From: Tenacibaculum gallaicum
GTDB taxonomy: Bacteria; Bacteroidota; Bacteroidia; Flavobacteriales; Flavobacteriaceae
Assembly: GCF_003387615.1 (NCBI RefSeq)
Contig: NZ_QUNS01000004.1
Span: forward strand, 238,177 to 302,176
Length of the DNA stretch: 64,000 nucleotides
Direction of reading: 5' to 3'
The notes below the pieces were generated by a model that saw only the letters and a list, made by a program, of their open reading frames with translations, was not told the DNA's origin and ran no database searches. Shown one piece after another: positions 8,697 through 19,069 of this stretch; the stretch's first letter is position 1, and every line of letters starts with the position of its first letter. A program made the translations under genes and the position numbers.

Positions 8697-9986
8697 CTAC
8701 ATTTTTGATACTGCTTCCATCGACTTATCAATGGCGTTAGCGATCTTTTGAATATCATTTTCCGTTAAAGCTGATGATAAAAACCATGCTTCAAATTGAC
8801 TTGGTGGTAAAAACACTCCATTTTTAGTCATTTCCCAGAAAAAAGTAGCATATTTCTTCGTATCAGAAGTTTGTGCTTCTTTAAAATTGGTTACAGTAAC
8901 GTCTGTAAAAAATGGATTAATCATCGAACCAAATCGGTTCACGGTAATTTCTACTCCATGCTTTTTTGCTGATTCTAACAAGAATACTTCAATGATCTGA
9001 GCAATCTCGTTGAACTTTTCATATGGATTTTGTTTCTTTAATTCTGTTAAAGTTGAAATTCCCGCCGCCATGGCAATTGGATTCCCTGACAAAGTTCCTG
9101 CTTGATACATTCCTCCTAAAGGAGCTACTGTTTCCATAATTTCATTACTTGCTCCATACGCACCTACTGGAAATCCACCTCCAATTACTTTTCCTAAACA
9201 AGTAATATCGGCTTCTACATCAAATAATTCTTGTGCTCCTCCAAATTTAGAACGGAAACCTGTCATTACCTCATCAATAATCAACAAAGCTCCTTTAGAA
9301 TTTACATATTCTTTTAGTTCTTTTAAAAAGCCATCTTGCGGAGTTACTACTCCCATGTTTCCTGCTACAGGCTCTAAAATAACTCCTGCAATATCATCAT
9401 GTGCTTCAAAATGTGCTTTTACACTTTCTAAATCGTTATAGTTGGCAATCAACGTGTTTTTTACTGCTCCTTCAGGCACACCTTTACTTCCTGGTAAACT
9501 TAAAGTAGCTAAACCTGAACCCGCAGCAACTAACAACGCATCTTGATGTCCGTGGTAGCAGCCAGCAAACTTGATAATTTTATCTTTTCCTGTATACGCT
9601 CTCGCTAAACGGATTCCGCTTAATACCGCCTCAGTACCAGAATTTACAAAACGAACTTTGTCCATACCTAGGAAAGCATCACAAACAATTTTTGCTAATT
9701 TGATCTCTCCCTTCGTTGATGCTCCAAAAGAATATCCTTTTTTCAAAGCCTTTCTAATGGCTTTTTCTACTTTTTTATGGCGGTGCCCTAAAATCATTGG
9801 ACCATAAGACAATACTAAATCGATATACGAATTATTATCTACATCCGTAATTTTACTTCCTTTCGCTTTTTTTATAAATAAAGGATTTCCTCCTACGGAT
9901 GCAAACGCACGTACTGGAGAGTTTACCGCTCCGACTAAGTTTACTAGTCCTTTATTATATAACTCTTGTGATTTTTTGAATTCCAT
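8697..9986 (-). CDS. hemL: Glutamate-1-semialdehyde 2,1-aminomutase
   Basis: HemL is the PLP enzyme that turns glutamate-1-semialdehyde into 5-aminolevulinate, the second step of the C5 pathway. It shows NSPVRAF near the N terminus, VNSGTEAV, CYHGHQDALL, IIDEVMTGFR, and the PLP-lysine motif LGKVIGGGFPVGAYG, then YQAGTLSGNP. The length of 429 matches the family. It is on the same strand as hemB, with a VOC-family gene between them. Confidence 0.97.
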   Translation of the reverse strand: MEFKKSQELYNKGLVNLVGAVNSPVRAFASVGGNPLFIKKAKGSKITDVDNNSYIDLVLSYGPMILGHRHKKVEKAIRKALKKGYSFGASTKGEIKLAKIVCDAFLGMDKVRFVNSGTEAVLSGIRLARAYTGKDKIIKFAGCYHGHQDALLVAAGSGLATLSLPGSKGVPEGAVKNTLIANYNDLESVKAHFEAHDDIAGVILEPVAGNMGVVTPQDGFLKELKEYVNSKGALLIIDEVMTGFRSKFGGAQELFDVEADITCLGKVIGGGFPVGAYGASNEIMETVAPLGGMYQAGTLSGNPIAMAAGISTLTELKKQNPYEKFNEIAQIIEVFLLESAKKHGVEITVNRFGSMINPFFTDVTVTNFKEAQTSDTKKYATFFWEMTKNGVFLPPSQFEAWFLSSALTENDIQKIANAIDKSMEAVSKM

Positions 9987-10034
9987 AACTTACTTTAGTT
10001 ATCTATTAAATTATTTTATTTATGAGTATATTGT

Positions 10035-10427
10035 TTATTTTGATTGTAATAAATCCCACAAATTCCCATATAAATCTTTAAATACTGCTACAGTTCCATA
10101 TTCAGCTTCTTTAGCAGCTCTAACAAACTCAATACCTTTAGCTTTCATTTCGTTATAATCCCTCCAAAAATCATCTGTATTTAAAAAAAGAAAAACTCTT
10201 CCTCCTGTTTGATTTCCTATGAAGTTATTTTGTTCCTCTTTAGAAGCTTTAGCTAATAATATAGAAGTTCCTTTTGAGTTTGGTGGAGCAACAACAACCC
10301 ACCTCTTATTTTCTTCTGGCTGATATGTATCTTCAATCAAAGTAAAACTTAGTTTTTTAGTATAAAACTCAATTGCTTCATCATAATCTCTTACTACTAA
10401 AGCTATGTGTACTATTGATTGTTTCAT
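10035..10427 (-). CDS. VOC (glyoxalase/bleomycin-resistance fold) protein
   Basis: This 130-residue protein has two beta-alpha-beta-beta-beta modules typical of the vicinal oxygen chelate superfamily: IVHIALVVRDYDEAIEFYTK at the N terminus and AVFKDLYGNLWDLLQ at the C terminus. Candidate metal ligands are His7, Glu residues in the second module, and the tail. The substrate cannot be told. It lies 3 bases after hemB and 48 before hemL, so it is carried in the hem operon. Co-transcription with heme genes may be chance. Confidence 0.8.
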   Translation of the reverse strand: MKQSIVHIALVVRDYDEAIEFYTKKLSFTLIEDTYQPEENKRWVVVAPPNSKGTSILLAKASKEEQNNFIGNQTGGRVFLFLNTDDFWRDYNEMKAKGIEFVRAAKEAEYGTVAVFKDLYGNLWDLLQSK

Positions 10428-10430
10428 ATT

Positions 10431-11393
10431 TTATCTCATTAAAACTCTAGCAGCTTCTTTGGCAAAATAGGTAATGATAATATCTGCTCCTGCTCTTTTC
10501 ATTGATAAAAGGCTTTCCATCATTACTTTTTCACCATCAATCCATCCTTTTTCAGCAGCAGCTTTTACCATTGAATATTCTCCACTTACATTATAGCAAG
10601 CGATTGGTCTATCAAAATTATTTTTTAAATCTCTAATGATATCTAAATACGATAAGGCCGGTTTTACCATTAAAATATCTGCTCCTTCTTCATCATCAAA
10701 AGTAGCTTCACGCAACCCTTCATCTCTATTAGAAGGATCCATTTGATAGGTTCTTCTATCTCCAAACGATGGCGCCGAATCTACTGCTTCTCTAAAAGGC
10801 CCATAAAATCCTGATGCATATTTTACAGAATATCCCATAATTGGTAAGTTTGCAAAACCTGTGTTGTCTAACGATTCACGCATCATAGCTATGGCACCGT
10901 CCATCATTCCTGATGGTGCTACCATATCTGCTCCTGCTTTCGCATGTGAAACTGTTTGTTTTGCTAAGTTCACTAACGTCGCATCGTTATCTACATCGTT
11001 ATCATGTATTACACCACAGTGACCGTGTGATGTGTACTCACAAAAGCATACATCGGTAATTACATATAAACTTGGATAGTTTTTTTTAATGAATCGGATA
11101 GCTTGTTGCATAATTCCGTTATCATTCCAAGTTTCGGTACCTTCATCATCTTTTTTAGATGGGATTCCAAATAACAAAACTGCTGGTATTTTTAACGCTA
11201 CAACCTCATCTAATTCTTTAGAAATAGTATCTAATGAATAACGGTTAATTCCTGGCATTGAAGGGATTTCTGTTTCAATACCTGTTCCTTCTTCAATAAA
11301 TAAAGGATATATAAAATCATCTACCGATAATTTGGTTTCTCGTACCAATCGACGGATGTTTTCAGTTTTTCTTAGTCTGCGTGTTCTAAACAT
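10431..11393 (-). CDS. hemB: Delta-aminolevulinic acid dehydratase (porphobilinogen synthase)
   Basis: HemB condenses two 5-aminolevulinates to porphobilinogen. The metal-binding cysteine cluster is visible ([14 protein letters not shown]), so this is likely a zinc-type enzyme. The two active-site lysines lie in [15 protein letters not shown] and [12 protein letters not shown]. The 320 residues match the family. It starts 3 bases after hemCD ends, so the genes are tightly coupled. Confidence 0.97.
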   Translation of the reverse strand: MFRTRRLRKTENIRRLVRETKLSVDDFIYPLFIEEGTGIETEIPSMPGINRYSLDTISKELDEVVALKIPAVLLFGIPSKKDDEGTETWNDNGIMQQAIRFIKKNYPSLYVITDVCFCEYTSHGHCGVIHDNDVDNDATLVNLAKQTVSHAKAGADMVAPSGMMDGAIAMMRESLDNTGFANLPIMGYSVKYASGFYGPFREAVDSAPSFGDRRTYQMDPSNRDEGLREATFDDEEGADILMVKPALSYLDIIRDLKNNFDRPIACYNVSGEYSMVKAAAEKGWIDGEKVMMESLLSMKRAGADIIITYFAKEAARVLMR

Positions 11394-11396
11394 AAT

Positions 11397-12983
11397 TTAT
11401 TCTTTTACAAAGTGAAGGTTTACCAACTCTAGTACACTTTCTACTGTTGGCATCTTTGCTATTTGTACTTCCTTAAAATGTTTCTTGGCTTCATTAGCGG
11501 TAGTATCACCAATGCAAAAGGCTATTTTATCTCCTGTATTTTTTTCCATGTAGCTTTCAACTGTTGACGGGCTGTAAAACAATACTCCATTTACTTTTTC
11601 ATCAACTTTTGATGGACTATACATTGTTTTATATGCTTCTACTTCATTTACAACAACTCCATTTGCCTTTAAAAGTATTGGGAGTGTGTCTAAACGTAAG
11701 TCACTACAGAAATATGTTACTTCTTGCCCTTTTAGTTCTTTTGATAAGTAGTCAGATAGTCTTTTCGCGTTTCTTTCTGAATGCGCTACTTTTCCTATAC
11801 GTTGATCGATTAACTTTTTTGTTCTTCGACCAACACAATAAATATTTTTGAATTGTAATTCATCCGAAGTAAATGAATTTAGAATTGCTTCTACACCATT
11901 TTTACTAGTAATAATTACATTTTCAATTTCTTGCTTAATTACTTTAGGTGCAATTCTATTAAAACGGATTTTTATAAAATCGCTATCATTCACACTCATG
12001 TGTGTTGGTAATAATTTTTTCTGTGCTTCTGATAATTTTTTAGTCGAATAGATTGAAAACTCTTTTTCAATTCCTTCGTCTTCCATCATAATTAGCTTTC
12101 CGCCTTTATCAATTACATAATTAGCACAATCTTTTGCTACGTACTTATGTTTACCAACTTTTACTTTCTTACTAACTTCAATCTTTTTCTTACCATCTCT
12201 ACTTAGCAAAATTCCTTTGAAATTAATTTCTTCTTCCTTTTCATTTATAAAAGCTAAAGCCCCAATTGGCGCTGTACAACCACCTTCTAAACGTTTTAAG
12301 AACTCACGTTCAATCCCTGTACAAGTTTCTGTGTCTTTATCGTTTATCTCAGTACAAATTTCTTTGATTTCTTCGTCCTTATCTAACGCTGTAATCATTA
12401 TTGCTCCTTGTGCTGGTGCAGGAATCATCCATGTTAGGTTTACCGCTCCTTGTGGTCGTAAGCCTACACGTTCTAAACCAGCTGCTGCGAAAATAGCTCC
12501 GTTCCAATCGTTATCTTCTAACTTTTGTAAACGTGTATTTACGTTACCTCGTAAACCTTCTACTGTATGAGTTGGATAACGATTTAACCACTGCGCTTTT
12601 CTTCGTAAACTACCTGTAGCAATCACTCCGTTAGGTTGCGCCATAAACTCTTCGTTATCTTTTAACAACAAAATGTCGTTGTAGTTAGCACGCTTTAAAA
12701 CTGCCGCTTGAATAATGTCTTCTGGCAATACCGTAGGAACATCTTTCATAGAATGTACCGCAATATCAATATCACCATTTAACATGGCTATATCTAAATT
12801 TTTAGTAAAAATCCCTGTGATTCCTAATTCGTAAAGAGGTTTATCTAAAACTAAATCACCCGTTGCTTTAACGGGGATTAATTGAGTTTGATGACCTAAT
12901 TCTTCTAAAAGTTTTTGAACTTTTTTTGCTTGCCACATAGCCAATTGGCTATCGCGTGTACCTATTCTAATTATCTTCTGCAT
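11397..12983 (-). CDS. hemCD: Fused hydroxymethylbilane synthase / uroporphyrinogen-III synthase
   Basis: One open frame of 528 residues joins two enzymes. Residues 1 to about 300 are HemC: IRIGTRDSQLAMWQA, IAVHSMKDVPT, GLRGNVNTRL, and the dipyrromethane-cofactor cysteine in LEGGCTAPIGA. Residues from about 330 are HemD-like: ENVIITSKNGVEAI, FKNIYCVGRRTKKLI, VNEVEAYKTM, and the C-terminal GVLFYSPSTVESYM and FCIGDTTANEAK. Together they make and close the tetrapyrrole chain. The fusion could pass the unstable linear bilane directly to the cyclising domain. The start overlaps the end of hemA by 17 bases, which implies translational coupling. Confidence 0.93.
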   Translation of the reverse strand: MQKIIRIGTRDSQLAMWQAKKVQKLLEELGHQTQLIPVKATGDLVLDKPLYELGITGIFTKNLDIAMLNGDIDIAVHSMKDVPTVLPEDIIQAAVLKRANYNDILLLKDNEEFMAQPNGVIATGSLRRKAQWLNRYPTHTVEGLRGNVNTRLQKLEDNDWNGAIFAAAGLERVGLRPQGAVNLTWMIPAPAQGAIMITALDKDEEIKEICTEINDKDTETCTGIEREFLKRLEGGCTAPIGALAFINEKEEEINFKGILLSRDGKKKIEVSKKVKVGKHKYVAKDCANYVIDKGGKLIMMEDEGIEKEFSIYSTKKLSEAQKKLLPTHMSVNDSDFIKIRFNRIAPKVIKQEIENVIITSKNGVEAILNSFTSDELQFKNIYCVGRRTKKLIDQRIGKVAHSERNAKRLSDYLSKELKGQEVTYFCSDLRLDTLPILLKANGVVVNEVEAYKTMYSPSKVDEKVNGVLFYSPSTVESYMEKNTGDKIAFCIGDTTANEAKKHFKEVQIAKMPTVESVLELVNLHFVKE

Positions 12984-14238
12984 GGGTGGATTGTAAATTT
13001 GCTCCGAACACTTTAGCCATTACTTCAATACTTGTATTTACTGAAGTTTCTTCGTCTTTTAAATGTTTTACAAATTGTGTAGTTATTTTCTGTATAAATC
13101 TTGATGTTAATATTTCTGCTTGTTCTTCATCAAAATTTTTAATCTTTTTCTTGTGAAAAGCTATTTCTCCTTGTTGAATGCTTTGTAATGATTCTTTTAA
13201 AGCGGTAATTGCTGGTGTAAATCTTCTGTGGTTTAACCATTCTTGAAACTCATGATTATGAGTCTCAATAATTGCTTCGGCAAGAGGTACCTCTTGCTGA
13301 CGTATCGCTAAGGTTTCGTCTGTTATTTTTGAAAGGTCATCAACATTTACCATCATGACGCTCTCTAAGTCTGCAACTTCTTTTGACACATTTGCTGGCA
13401 TTGATAAATCTAAAATCAACAAGTCTTTATCAGTCGGAACATGTTCTTTCGTTATAGTAGGAAAACTAGCTCCTGTAGAAACAATTAACACATCACTGTT
13501 TTGAACCTCCTCAGCTAAATTTGCATACGACGCTTTTCTTATCGAATTATGGTCTTTTACAAATTCCTCTGTTTTTTCTTCCGTTCTGTTAATTAAGCTT
13601 ACCGATTTATTTTGTGTGTACTCCGCTAGATTTTTACAGGTGTGTTTTCCCATTTTACCTAAACCAAATACTAAAACATTTTTCGAGTTGTAATCTGGTA
13701 AGTTATTAATTAAGTACTGAACAGCAGCGTACGATACTGAAGTGGTTCCAGAACTTAACTTAGTTTCATTCTTAACTCGCTTACTTGCTTGCATTACATG
13801 GTTTAGTAAGCGCTCGAAATATGCATTTGTAGTTCCTACTTCTTTAGCTTGCTTAAATGCTTGACGTAACTGCCCTACTATTTCGTAATCTCCTAAAATC
13901 TGGCTATCCAACCCTGTTCCCATTCTAAACAAATGGCTAATAGCTTCCTTATTTTTATATACGTTTGATACGTTTGCAAATTCTTCTACCGAACCGTTTG
14001 AGTATTTACACAACATACTTATTAACTGAAAAGGGTGTTCTGCAAAACCACACACTTCAGTTCTATTACAAGTAGACAACACAAAAATACCGTCTATTCC
14101 TTTTTGTTTTGCTTCTTCTAAAAGTTGTATTTGATTTTCTTTAGAAATACTAAATTTCCCCCTAATCGCAGCATCAGCTTTTTTATAACTAACGCCTATG
14201 TTGTATAAATTACTATGATGTTTATTTTCTACTGTCAT
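12967..14238 (-). CDS. hemA: Glutamyl-tRNA reductase
   Basis: HemA reduces glutamyl-tRNA to glutamate-1-semialdehyde with NADPH, the committed step of the C5 heme pathway. It shows the catalytic-cysteine motif VLSTCNRTEV, GLDSQILGDYEIVGQ, then the NADPH-binding domain VLVFGLGKMGKHTC and a C-terminal dimerisation helix region. The ATG at 14238 (MTVENKHHSN) gives 423 residues, the family's usual length. A further in-frame ATG at 14283 lies upstream of a perfect -7 promoter box (14262-14269), so it would not be in the transcript. It heads the minus-strand hem operon. Confidence 0.95.
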   Translation of the reverse strand: MTVENKHHSNLYNIGVSYKKADAAIRGKFSISKENQIQLLEEAKQKGIDGIFVLSTCNRTEVCGFAEHPFQLISMLCKYSNGSVEEFANVSNVYKNKEAISHLFRMGTGLDSQILGDYEIVGQLRQAFKQAKEVGTTNAYFERLLNHVMQASKRVKNETKLSSGTTSVSYAAVQYLINNLPDYNSKNVLVFGLGKMGKHTCKNLAEYTQNKSVSLINRTEEKTEEFVKDHNSIRKASYANLAEEVQNSDVLIVSTGASFPTITKEHVPTDKDLLILDLSMPANVSKEVADLESVMMVNVDDLSKITDETLAIRQQEVPLAEAIIETHNHEFQEWLNHRRFTPAITALKESLQSIQQGEIAFHKKKIKNFDEEQAEILTSRFIQKITTQFVKHLKDEETSVNTSIEVMAKVFGANLQSTHAEDN

Positions 14239-14261
14239 TGAGTCTTCTTCAAAAAGTCGGT

Positions 14262-14269
14262 CAAAAATA
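14262..14269 (-). promoter_or_regulatory. -7 promoter box of the hem operon
   Basis: The minus strand reads TATTTTTG, a perfect match to the Bacteroidota TAnnTTTG box, 23 bases before the hemA start chosen here. No good -33 TTTG is seen at the expected spacing. Confidence 0.6.
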
Positions 14270-14352
14270 TAAATATTGAACAAAAAAAAGTATCGCTAAA
14301 AGAACTTTTAATGTCGCTATTCGTTTTTTCGCTTAAAAACACCTTAAAAACT

Positions 14353-14372
14353 TACACAAAAGTGTATTTTTG
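14353..14372 (+). promoter_or_regulatory. Promoter of the AraC-type gene with overlapping palindrome
   Basis: A perfect -7 box TATTTTTG lies at 14365-14372. An inverted repeat TACAC-AAAA-GTGTA (14353-14366) runs into it, a position that fits an operator. It lies about 85 bp from the divergent hem promoter, so one regulator could act on both. Confidence 0.6.
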
Positions 14373-14448
14373 CAGTAAAACAGACTAGGAGAAACATTTT
14401 ATTTTAGAATCATTCTAAATAGCAAGATTTATACAAACCACTGAATCC

Positions 14449-15427
<979 letters not shown>

Positions 15428-15460
15428 AAATTAAAACTTTGAAACTTTGAAACTTACAAA

Positions 15461-15985
15461 ATGAAACAATTAACTCATTACGATATAGAAAACAACCAAC
15501 AAGAATTCCCTATAACTATTGTTTGTGATGCTATTCGTACTCCTGAAAATATTGGTATGTGTTTTCGTATTTCTGAAAGCTTTGGAGTATCTAAAATCTA
15601 TTTACACGAAAGTTCACCCACTATAGACAATAGAACTGTTAAGAAAACAGCTCGAAACACTATTCAACAAATACCATATGATACTTATGGGAATTTTGAA
15701 CAACTTATCCATCAATTAAAAGAAGAAGGAAATACTATTATTGGTATTGAAATTACCGATAAAAGTATAAACATTAGCGATTACGATTTCACTTCACATT
15801 CTAAAATTGTGTTACTTTTGGGTAGCGAAAGAAATGGTATAGAAAATGTTAACTTAGTAGATGCAACAGTAGACATACCAATGTATGGGCGCAATTCTAG
15901 CATGAATGTAATTCATAGTTTAGCTATTACATTATACGAAACAACAAACCAATTAAAGAATTTTATTACGAGTAAAGTAGAATAG
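15461..15985 (+). CDS. TrmH/SpoU-family RNA 2'-O-methyltransferase
   Basis: The 174-residue protein is a SPOUT-fold SAM enzyme that methylates ribose in tRNA or rRNA. Motif 1 ([19 protein letters not shown]), motif 2 ([12 protein letters not shown]) and motif 3 ([22 protein letters not shown]) are all seen and form the trefoil-knot SAM site. No extra N-terminal RNA-binding domain is present, so it resembles the short TrmL/TrmH-like enzymes. The exact target base cannot be told. It lies between the tandem repeat and hemH, 50 bases before the latter. Confidence 0.88.
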   Translation: MKQLTHYDIENNQQEFPITIVCDAIRTPENIGMCFRISESFGVSKIYLHESSPTIDNRTVKKTARNTIQQIPYDTYGNFEQLIHQLKEEGNTIIGIEITDKSINISDYDFTSHSKIVLLLGSERNGIENVNLVDATVDIPMYGRNSSMNVIHSLAITLYETTNQLKNFITSKVE

Positions 15986-16035
15986 CCTCTGAAGGTTACT
16001 ACACTTCACTCGTAAAGACTTAGAAAAATAAATAC

Positions 16036-17073
16036 ATGAAAGGAGTTTTATTAGTAAACCTTGGATCACCAGAAAGTACAAACCCTAAAGATGTTAAAAA
16101 GTACTTAGGTGAATTTTTAATGGACGAACGTGTAATTGATGTTCCCTATTGGTTACGTACTTTTATTGTGAAAGGTATTATTTTAAATACACGCCCTAAG
16201 AAATCTGCTGAAGCATATCAAAAAATTTGGTGGAAAGACGGTTCTCCTTTAATTGTACTATCAGAACGTTTACAAAACAAGGTACAAGCAAAAACAGAAC
16301 TTCCTGTTGCTTTGGCAATGCGCTACGGAAATCCATCAATCAAAAGTGGATTACAGGAATTGCACGATAAAGGTGTTACTGAAGTTTTGTTAGTTCCATT
16401 ATACCCTCAGTTTGCTATGGCAACTACTGAAACTATTTTGGTATTGGCAGAAGAATTGAGAAAAGAATTCTTCCCCAACATGAAAATTGCTGACGTACCA
16501 GCTTTTTACAACAAACCTGAGTACATCAAAGCGCTATCTAATAGTATAAAAGATTATTTAGCCGATAAGGACTACGACCATATTTTATTCTCATATCACG
16601 GTGTACCAGAACGTCACATTAGAAAATCTGACATCACAAAATCACATTGTAACCCTGAAGCTGGAAATTTAAGTTGTTGTAATACCCCTTCTGAAGCACA
16701 CAAGTTTTGTTACCGCCACCAATGCTACCAAACAACCAAAAACGTAATTTCTGAATTAGGATTAGATGAAAATAAAGTATCAACTTCATTCCAATCTCGT
16801 TTAGGTGTTGATCCTTGGCTACAACCGTATACCGATAGAACAATTGTAAATAAAGCAGAAAAAGACGGTATTAAAAAATTAGCTATTGTAACTCCTGCCT
16901 TTGTATCTGACTGTTTAGAAACCTTGGAAGAAATAGCTATGGAAGGTAAACACGAGTTTTTAGAAGCAGGTGGTGAAGAATTTTATACAGTTCCTTGTAT
17001 TAATGATAATGACGAATGGGTGGATGTTTTAGCAGGATGGATTGAAGAGTTTCAGTTAACAGTAAACAATTAA
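16036..17073 (+). CDS. hemH: Ferrochelatase with a cysteine-rich insertion
   Basis: HemH inserts Fe2+ into protoporphyrin IX, the last step of heme synthesis. It begins MKGVLLVNLGSPES and shows LLVPLYPQFAMATTET, the catalytic-histidine motif FSYHGVPERH, FQSRLG-DPWLQPYTD, and the conserved CLETLEEIA. Relative to E. coli HemH as I recall it, about 20 residues are inserted after SYHGVPERH. The insert is rich in cysteine (C-NPEAGNLS-CC-NTPSEAHKF-C-YRHQ-C). Internal four-cysteine segments that bind a [2Fe-2S] cluster are known in some bacterial ferrochelatases, so this may be one of them. The length of 345 is typical. Confidence 0.96.
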   Translation: MKGVLLVNLGSPESTNPKDVKKYLGEFLMDERVIDVPYWLRTFIVKGIILNTRPKKSAEAYQKIWWKDGSPLIVLSERLQNKVQAKTELPVALAMRYGNPSIKSGLQELHDKGVTEVLLVPLYPQFAMATTETILVLAEELRKEFFPNMKIADVPAFYNKPEYIKALSNSIKDYLADKDYDHILFSYHGVPERHIRKSDITKSHCNPEAGNLSCCNTPSEAHKFCYRHQCYQTTKNVISELGLDENKVSTSFQSRLGVDPWLQPYTDRTIVNKAEKDGIKKLAIVTPAFVSDCLETLEEIAMEGKHEFLEAGGEEFYTVPCINDNDEWVDVLAGWIEEFQLTVNN

Positions 17074-17074
17074 C

Positions 17075-17145
17075 AGATTGCCACGTTTCTCTGCAATGAC
17101 AACAAAACAGTCATCATGAGGAGTTATAACGACGTGATGATCTCA
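17075..17145. repeat. Pair of opposed REP-like palindromic elements
   Basis: Unit 1 (17075-17100) reads AGATTGCCACG...TGCAATGAC and unit 2 (17110-17145) reads GTCATCATGAGGAG...GACGTGATGATCTC. Each folds on itself, and they match the two orientations of a dispersed GTCATnnnGAGGAG...GACGTG-ATnATCT element that I recall in flavobacterial intergenic regions. They lie between hemH and hemJ. They could stabilise the hemH 3' end. Confidence 0.65.
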
Positions 17146-17205
17146 TAAACAATAGTAGTTAGCTAATTTAAAAACTTTTAACTTTACAACTTTAAACTAA
17201 ATACA

Positions 17206-17796
17206 ATGGATTTTTTATACGTAAAAGCATTACATATCATTTTTGTAGTTACTTGGTTTGCAGGATTGTTTTACATAGGTCGCTTGTTTATTTACCATGT
17301 AGAAGCAGAAAAAAAAGACGAACCGGCTAAATCTATATTACAAACCCAATACAAGTTAATGTCTAAACGTTTATGGTACATTATTACTTGGCCTTCCTTA
17401 TTTTTAACCAGTTTTTTTGCTTTTTGGATATTGTATAAAAACCCTGTGTATTTAGAAATGCCGTGGATGCATGTAAAATTAGCCTTTGTATTAGCGCTAT
17501 ATTTTTATCATGGATTTTGCCATAAAGTTTACAAAGAACTACAACGTGATGAGATTAAGTATTCCTCTAATAAACTTCGACTCTTTAATGAAATTCCAAC
17601 CGTAATTTTATTTGCTGTTGTGTTTTTAGTCGTTTTAAAAAGTGCTATTAACTGGATTTGGGGCGTGGTAGGAATTATCTTATTTGGAGTATTATTAATG
17701 ATTGGTATTCGTTATTATAAAAAAGTAAGAGCTAAAAAATCGTGGGATAAATACGAGCAAGAATTGATCGAGGAAGATAAAAAATTAGATAATTAA
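17206..17796 (+). CDS. hemJ: HemJ-type protoporphyrinogen IX oxidase
   Basis: This 196-residue membrane protein has about four to five transmembrane segments. It starts with the HemJ pattern FLYVKALHIIFVVTWFAGLFYIGRLFIYH, including the conserved histidine. A second conserved stretch is MPWMHVKLAFVLALYFYH, followed by RLFNEIPTVILF. HemJ oxidises protoporphyrinogen IX to protoporphyrin IX in the inner membrane. It completes the pathway between HemF and HemH, both encoded nearby, and no hemG or hemY is visible. The older family name is CopD-like/UPF0093. Confidence 0.9.
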   Translation: MDFLYVKALHIIFVVTWFAGLFYIGRLFIYHVEAEKKDEPAKSILQTQYKLMSKRLWYIITWPSLFLTSFFAFWILYKNPVYLEMPWMHVKLAFVLALYFYHGFCHKVYKELQRDEIKYSSNKLRLFNEIPTVILFAVVFLVVLKSAINWIWGVVGIILFGVLLMIGIRYYKKVRAKKSWDKYEQELIEEDKKLDN

Positions 17797-17868
17797 TTTT
17801 TTTTTATAACGAATAACTTTACTAGTTTCGCCGCAAATTATAAACCTCAAATTAAATCACATTTAACT

Positions 17869-18270
17869 ATGAAAAAAATTTTAGTTTTAACAATTGCTAT
17901 GTTTAGCTTATTAGCTTGTTCTTCTGACGACGAAAACAATTTAGACCCTATCGTAGGAACTTGGTATAAGTTTTCTATAAATGAGCAAGAAGTTAGTGAT
18001 TGTGAAAAAAACACAACAATCACAATCTCTCAAAATGGTACATTTACAGCTACGTATTCTTATTACAACGGAGAGAACACTTGCCTTACTGAAGAAACGT
18101 TTAAAGGAACATGGACAAATAAAGGCAATAATAATTACACAACTTTAGGAGAAGGAGATGATGAATCAAGTAAAATATTACTTAAAGACAACAACACCTA
18201 TCAAGAAATATTTACTGAAGATACACCTGACGGAACAACAACCGCTATCACTACCTTCAAGAAAAAGTAA
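17869..18270 (+). CDS. Small lipoprotein, lipocalin-like
   Basis: The 133-residue protein has a lipoprotein signal (FSLLACSSDDENN, Cys17). A short beta-rich domain starts DPIVGTWYKFSINEQEV and runs through FKGTWTNKGNNNY, which resembles the lipocalin-like domain common in Flavobacteriia. It should sit on the outer membrane. The GTW motif is the main support. Ligand and role are unknown. A strong hairpin terminator follows. Confidence 0.7.
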   Translation: MKKILVLTIAMFSLLACSSDDENNLDPIVGTWYKFSINEQEVSDCEKNTTITISQNGTFTATYSYYNGENTCLTEETFKGTWTNKGNNNYTTLGEGDDESSKILLKDNNTYQEIFTEDTPDGTTTAITTFKKK

Positions 18271-18313
18271 AAATTCTTACAAGGATTTCTACAACAAAAT
18301 TTAATTTTTCTAT

Positions 18314-18352
18314 AAAAGCTCTGTTTTTTAATCAAAAAAACAGAGCTTTTTT
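18314..18352 (+). terminator. Intrinsic terminator between lipoprotein gene and recR
   Basis: A 16-bp stem (arms 18314-18329 and 18335-18350, core AAAAGCTCTG) with a T tract follows the lipoprotein gene. With A tracts on the other side, it may also act for the convergent recR. Confidence 0.85.
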
Positions 18353-18417
18353 GATTAAAAAAGACATAACTAACAGAAAACTTTTATTTCTACTCTTACT
18401 TTTGAACAGTCTCTTTT

Positions 18418-19035
18418 TTACCCTTTTATCGACTGTTCAAAAGGTATCCTATTCACAATACTTCTTCCTAAAGTAACTTCATCTGCATACTCTAACTCAT
18501 CTCCTACTGAGATCCCTCTAGCAATAGTTGATGTTGTTACTCCGTATTGTTCTATTTGCTTATAAATATAAAAATTGGTGGTATCACCTTCCATGGTAGA
18601 ACTCAGAGCAAAAATCAACTCTTTAATTTCGCCTTCTTTTACTTTTTCTACTAGTGATTCTATTTGTAGGTTTTGAGGACCAATTCCTTCAATAGGAGAA
18701 ATCTTTCCTCCTAACACATGGTACAAACCTCTGTATTGCGCAGTATTTTCAATCGCCATCACATCACGAATATCTTCTACCACACACACAATCTCAGCAT
18801 TTCTCTTCGGATTACTACAAATATCACATAACACTGTATCTGAAATATTATGACACTTTTTACATGATTTTACATCGTTACGTAAATGCGTTAAAGCCTC
18901 TGCTAAATACTTCGTGTTCTCTTTCGGTTGTTTCAATAAATGCAACACCAAACGAAGTGCGGTACGCTTACCAATTCCTGGTAATCGACTTACTTCATTC
19001 ACTGCGTTTTCTAATAGTTTCGACGAAAAATCCAT
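18418..19035 (-). CDS. recR: Recombination protein RecR
   Basis: RecR works with RecO and RecF to load RecA at gaps. The 205-residue protein shows the N-terminal helix-hairpin-helix ([15 protein letters not shown]), a four-cysteine zinc finger ([16 protein letters not shown]), the Toprim domain ([24 protein letters not shown]), and the C-terminal [13 protein letters not shown]. It converges on the lipoprotein gene and diverges from pepD. The ATG lies only 4 bases from a near-consensus -7 box, so its mRNA may be leaderless. Confidence 0.96.
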   Translation of the reverse strand: MDFSSKLLENAVNEVSRLPGIGKRTALRLVLHLLKQPKENTKYLAEALTHLRNDVKSCKKCHNISDTVLCDICSNPKRNAEIVCVVEDIRDVMAIENTAQYRGLYHVLGGKISPIEGIGPQNLQIESLVEKVKEGEIKELIFALSSTMEGDTTNFYIYKQIEQYGVTTSTIARGISVGDELEYADEVTLGRSIVNRIPFEQSIKG

Positions 19036-19039
19036 GCTG

Positions 19040-19047
19040 CGAATTTA
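19040..19047 (-). promoter_or_regulatory. Candidate -7 box of recR
   Basis: The minus strand reads TAAATTCG (7 of 8 to TAnnTTTG), and then four bases precede the recR ATG. Confidence 0.4.
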
Positions 19048-19069
19048 CAATTTTTCGATAAGGATTAAG

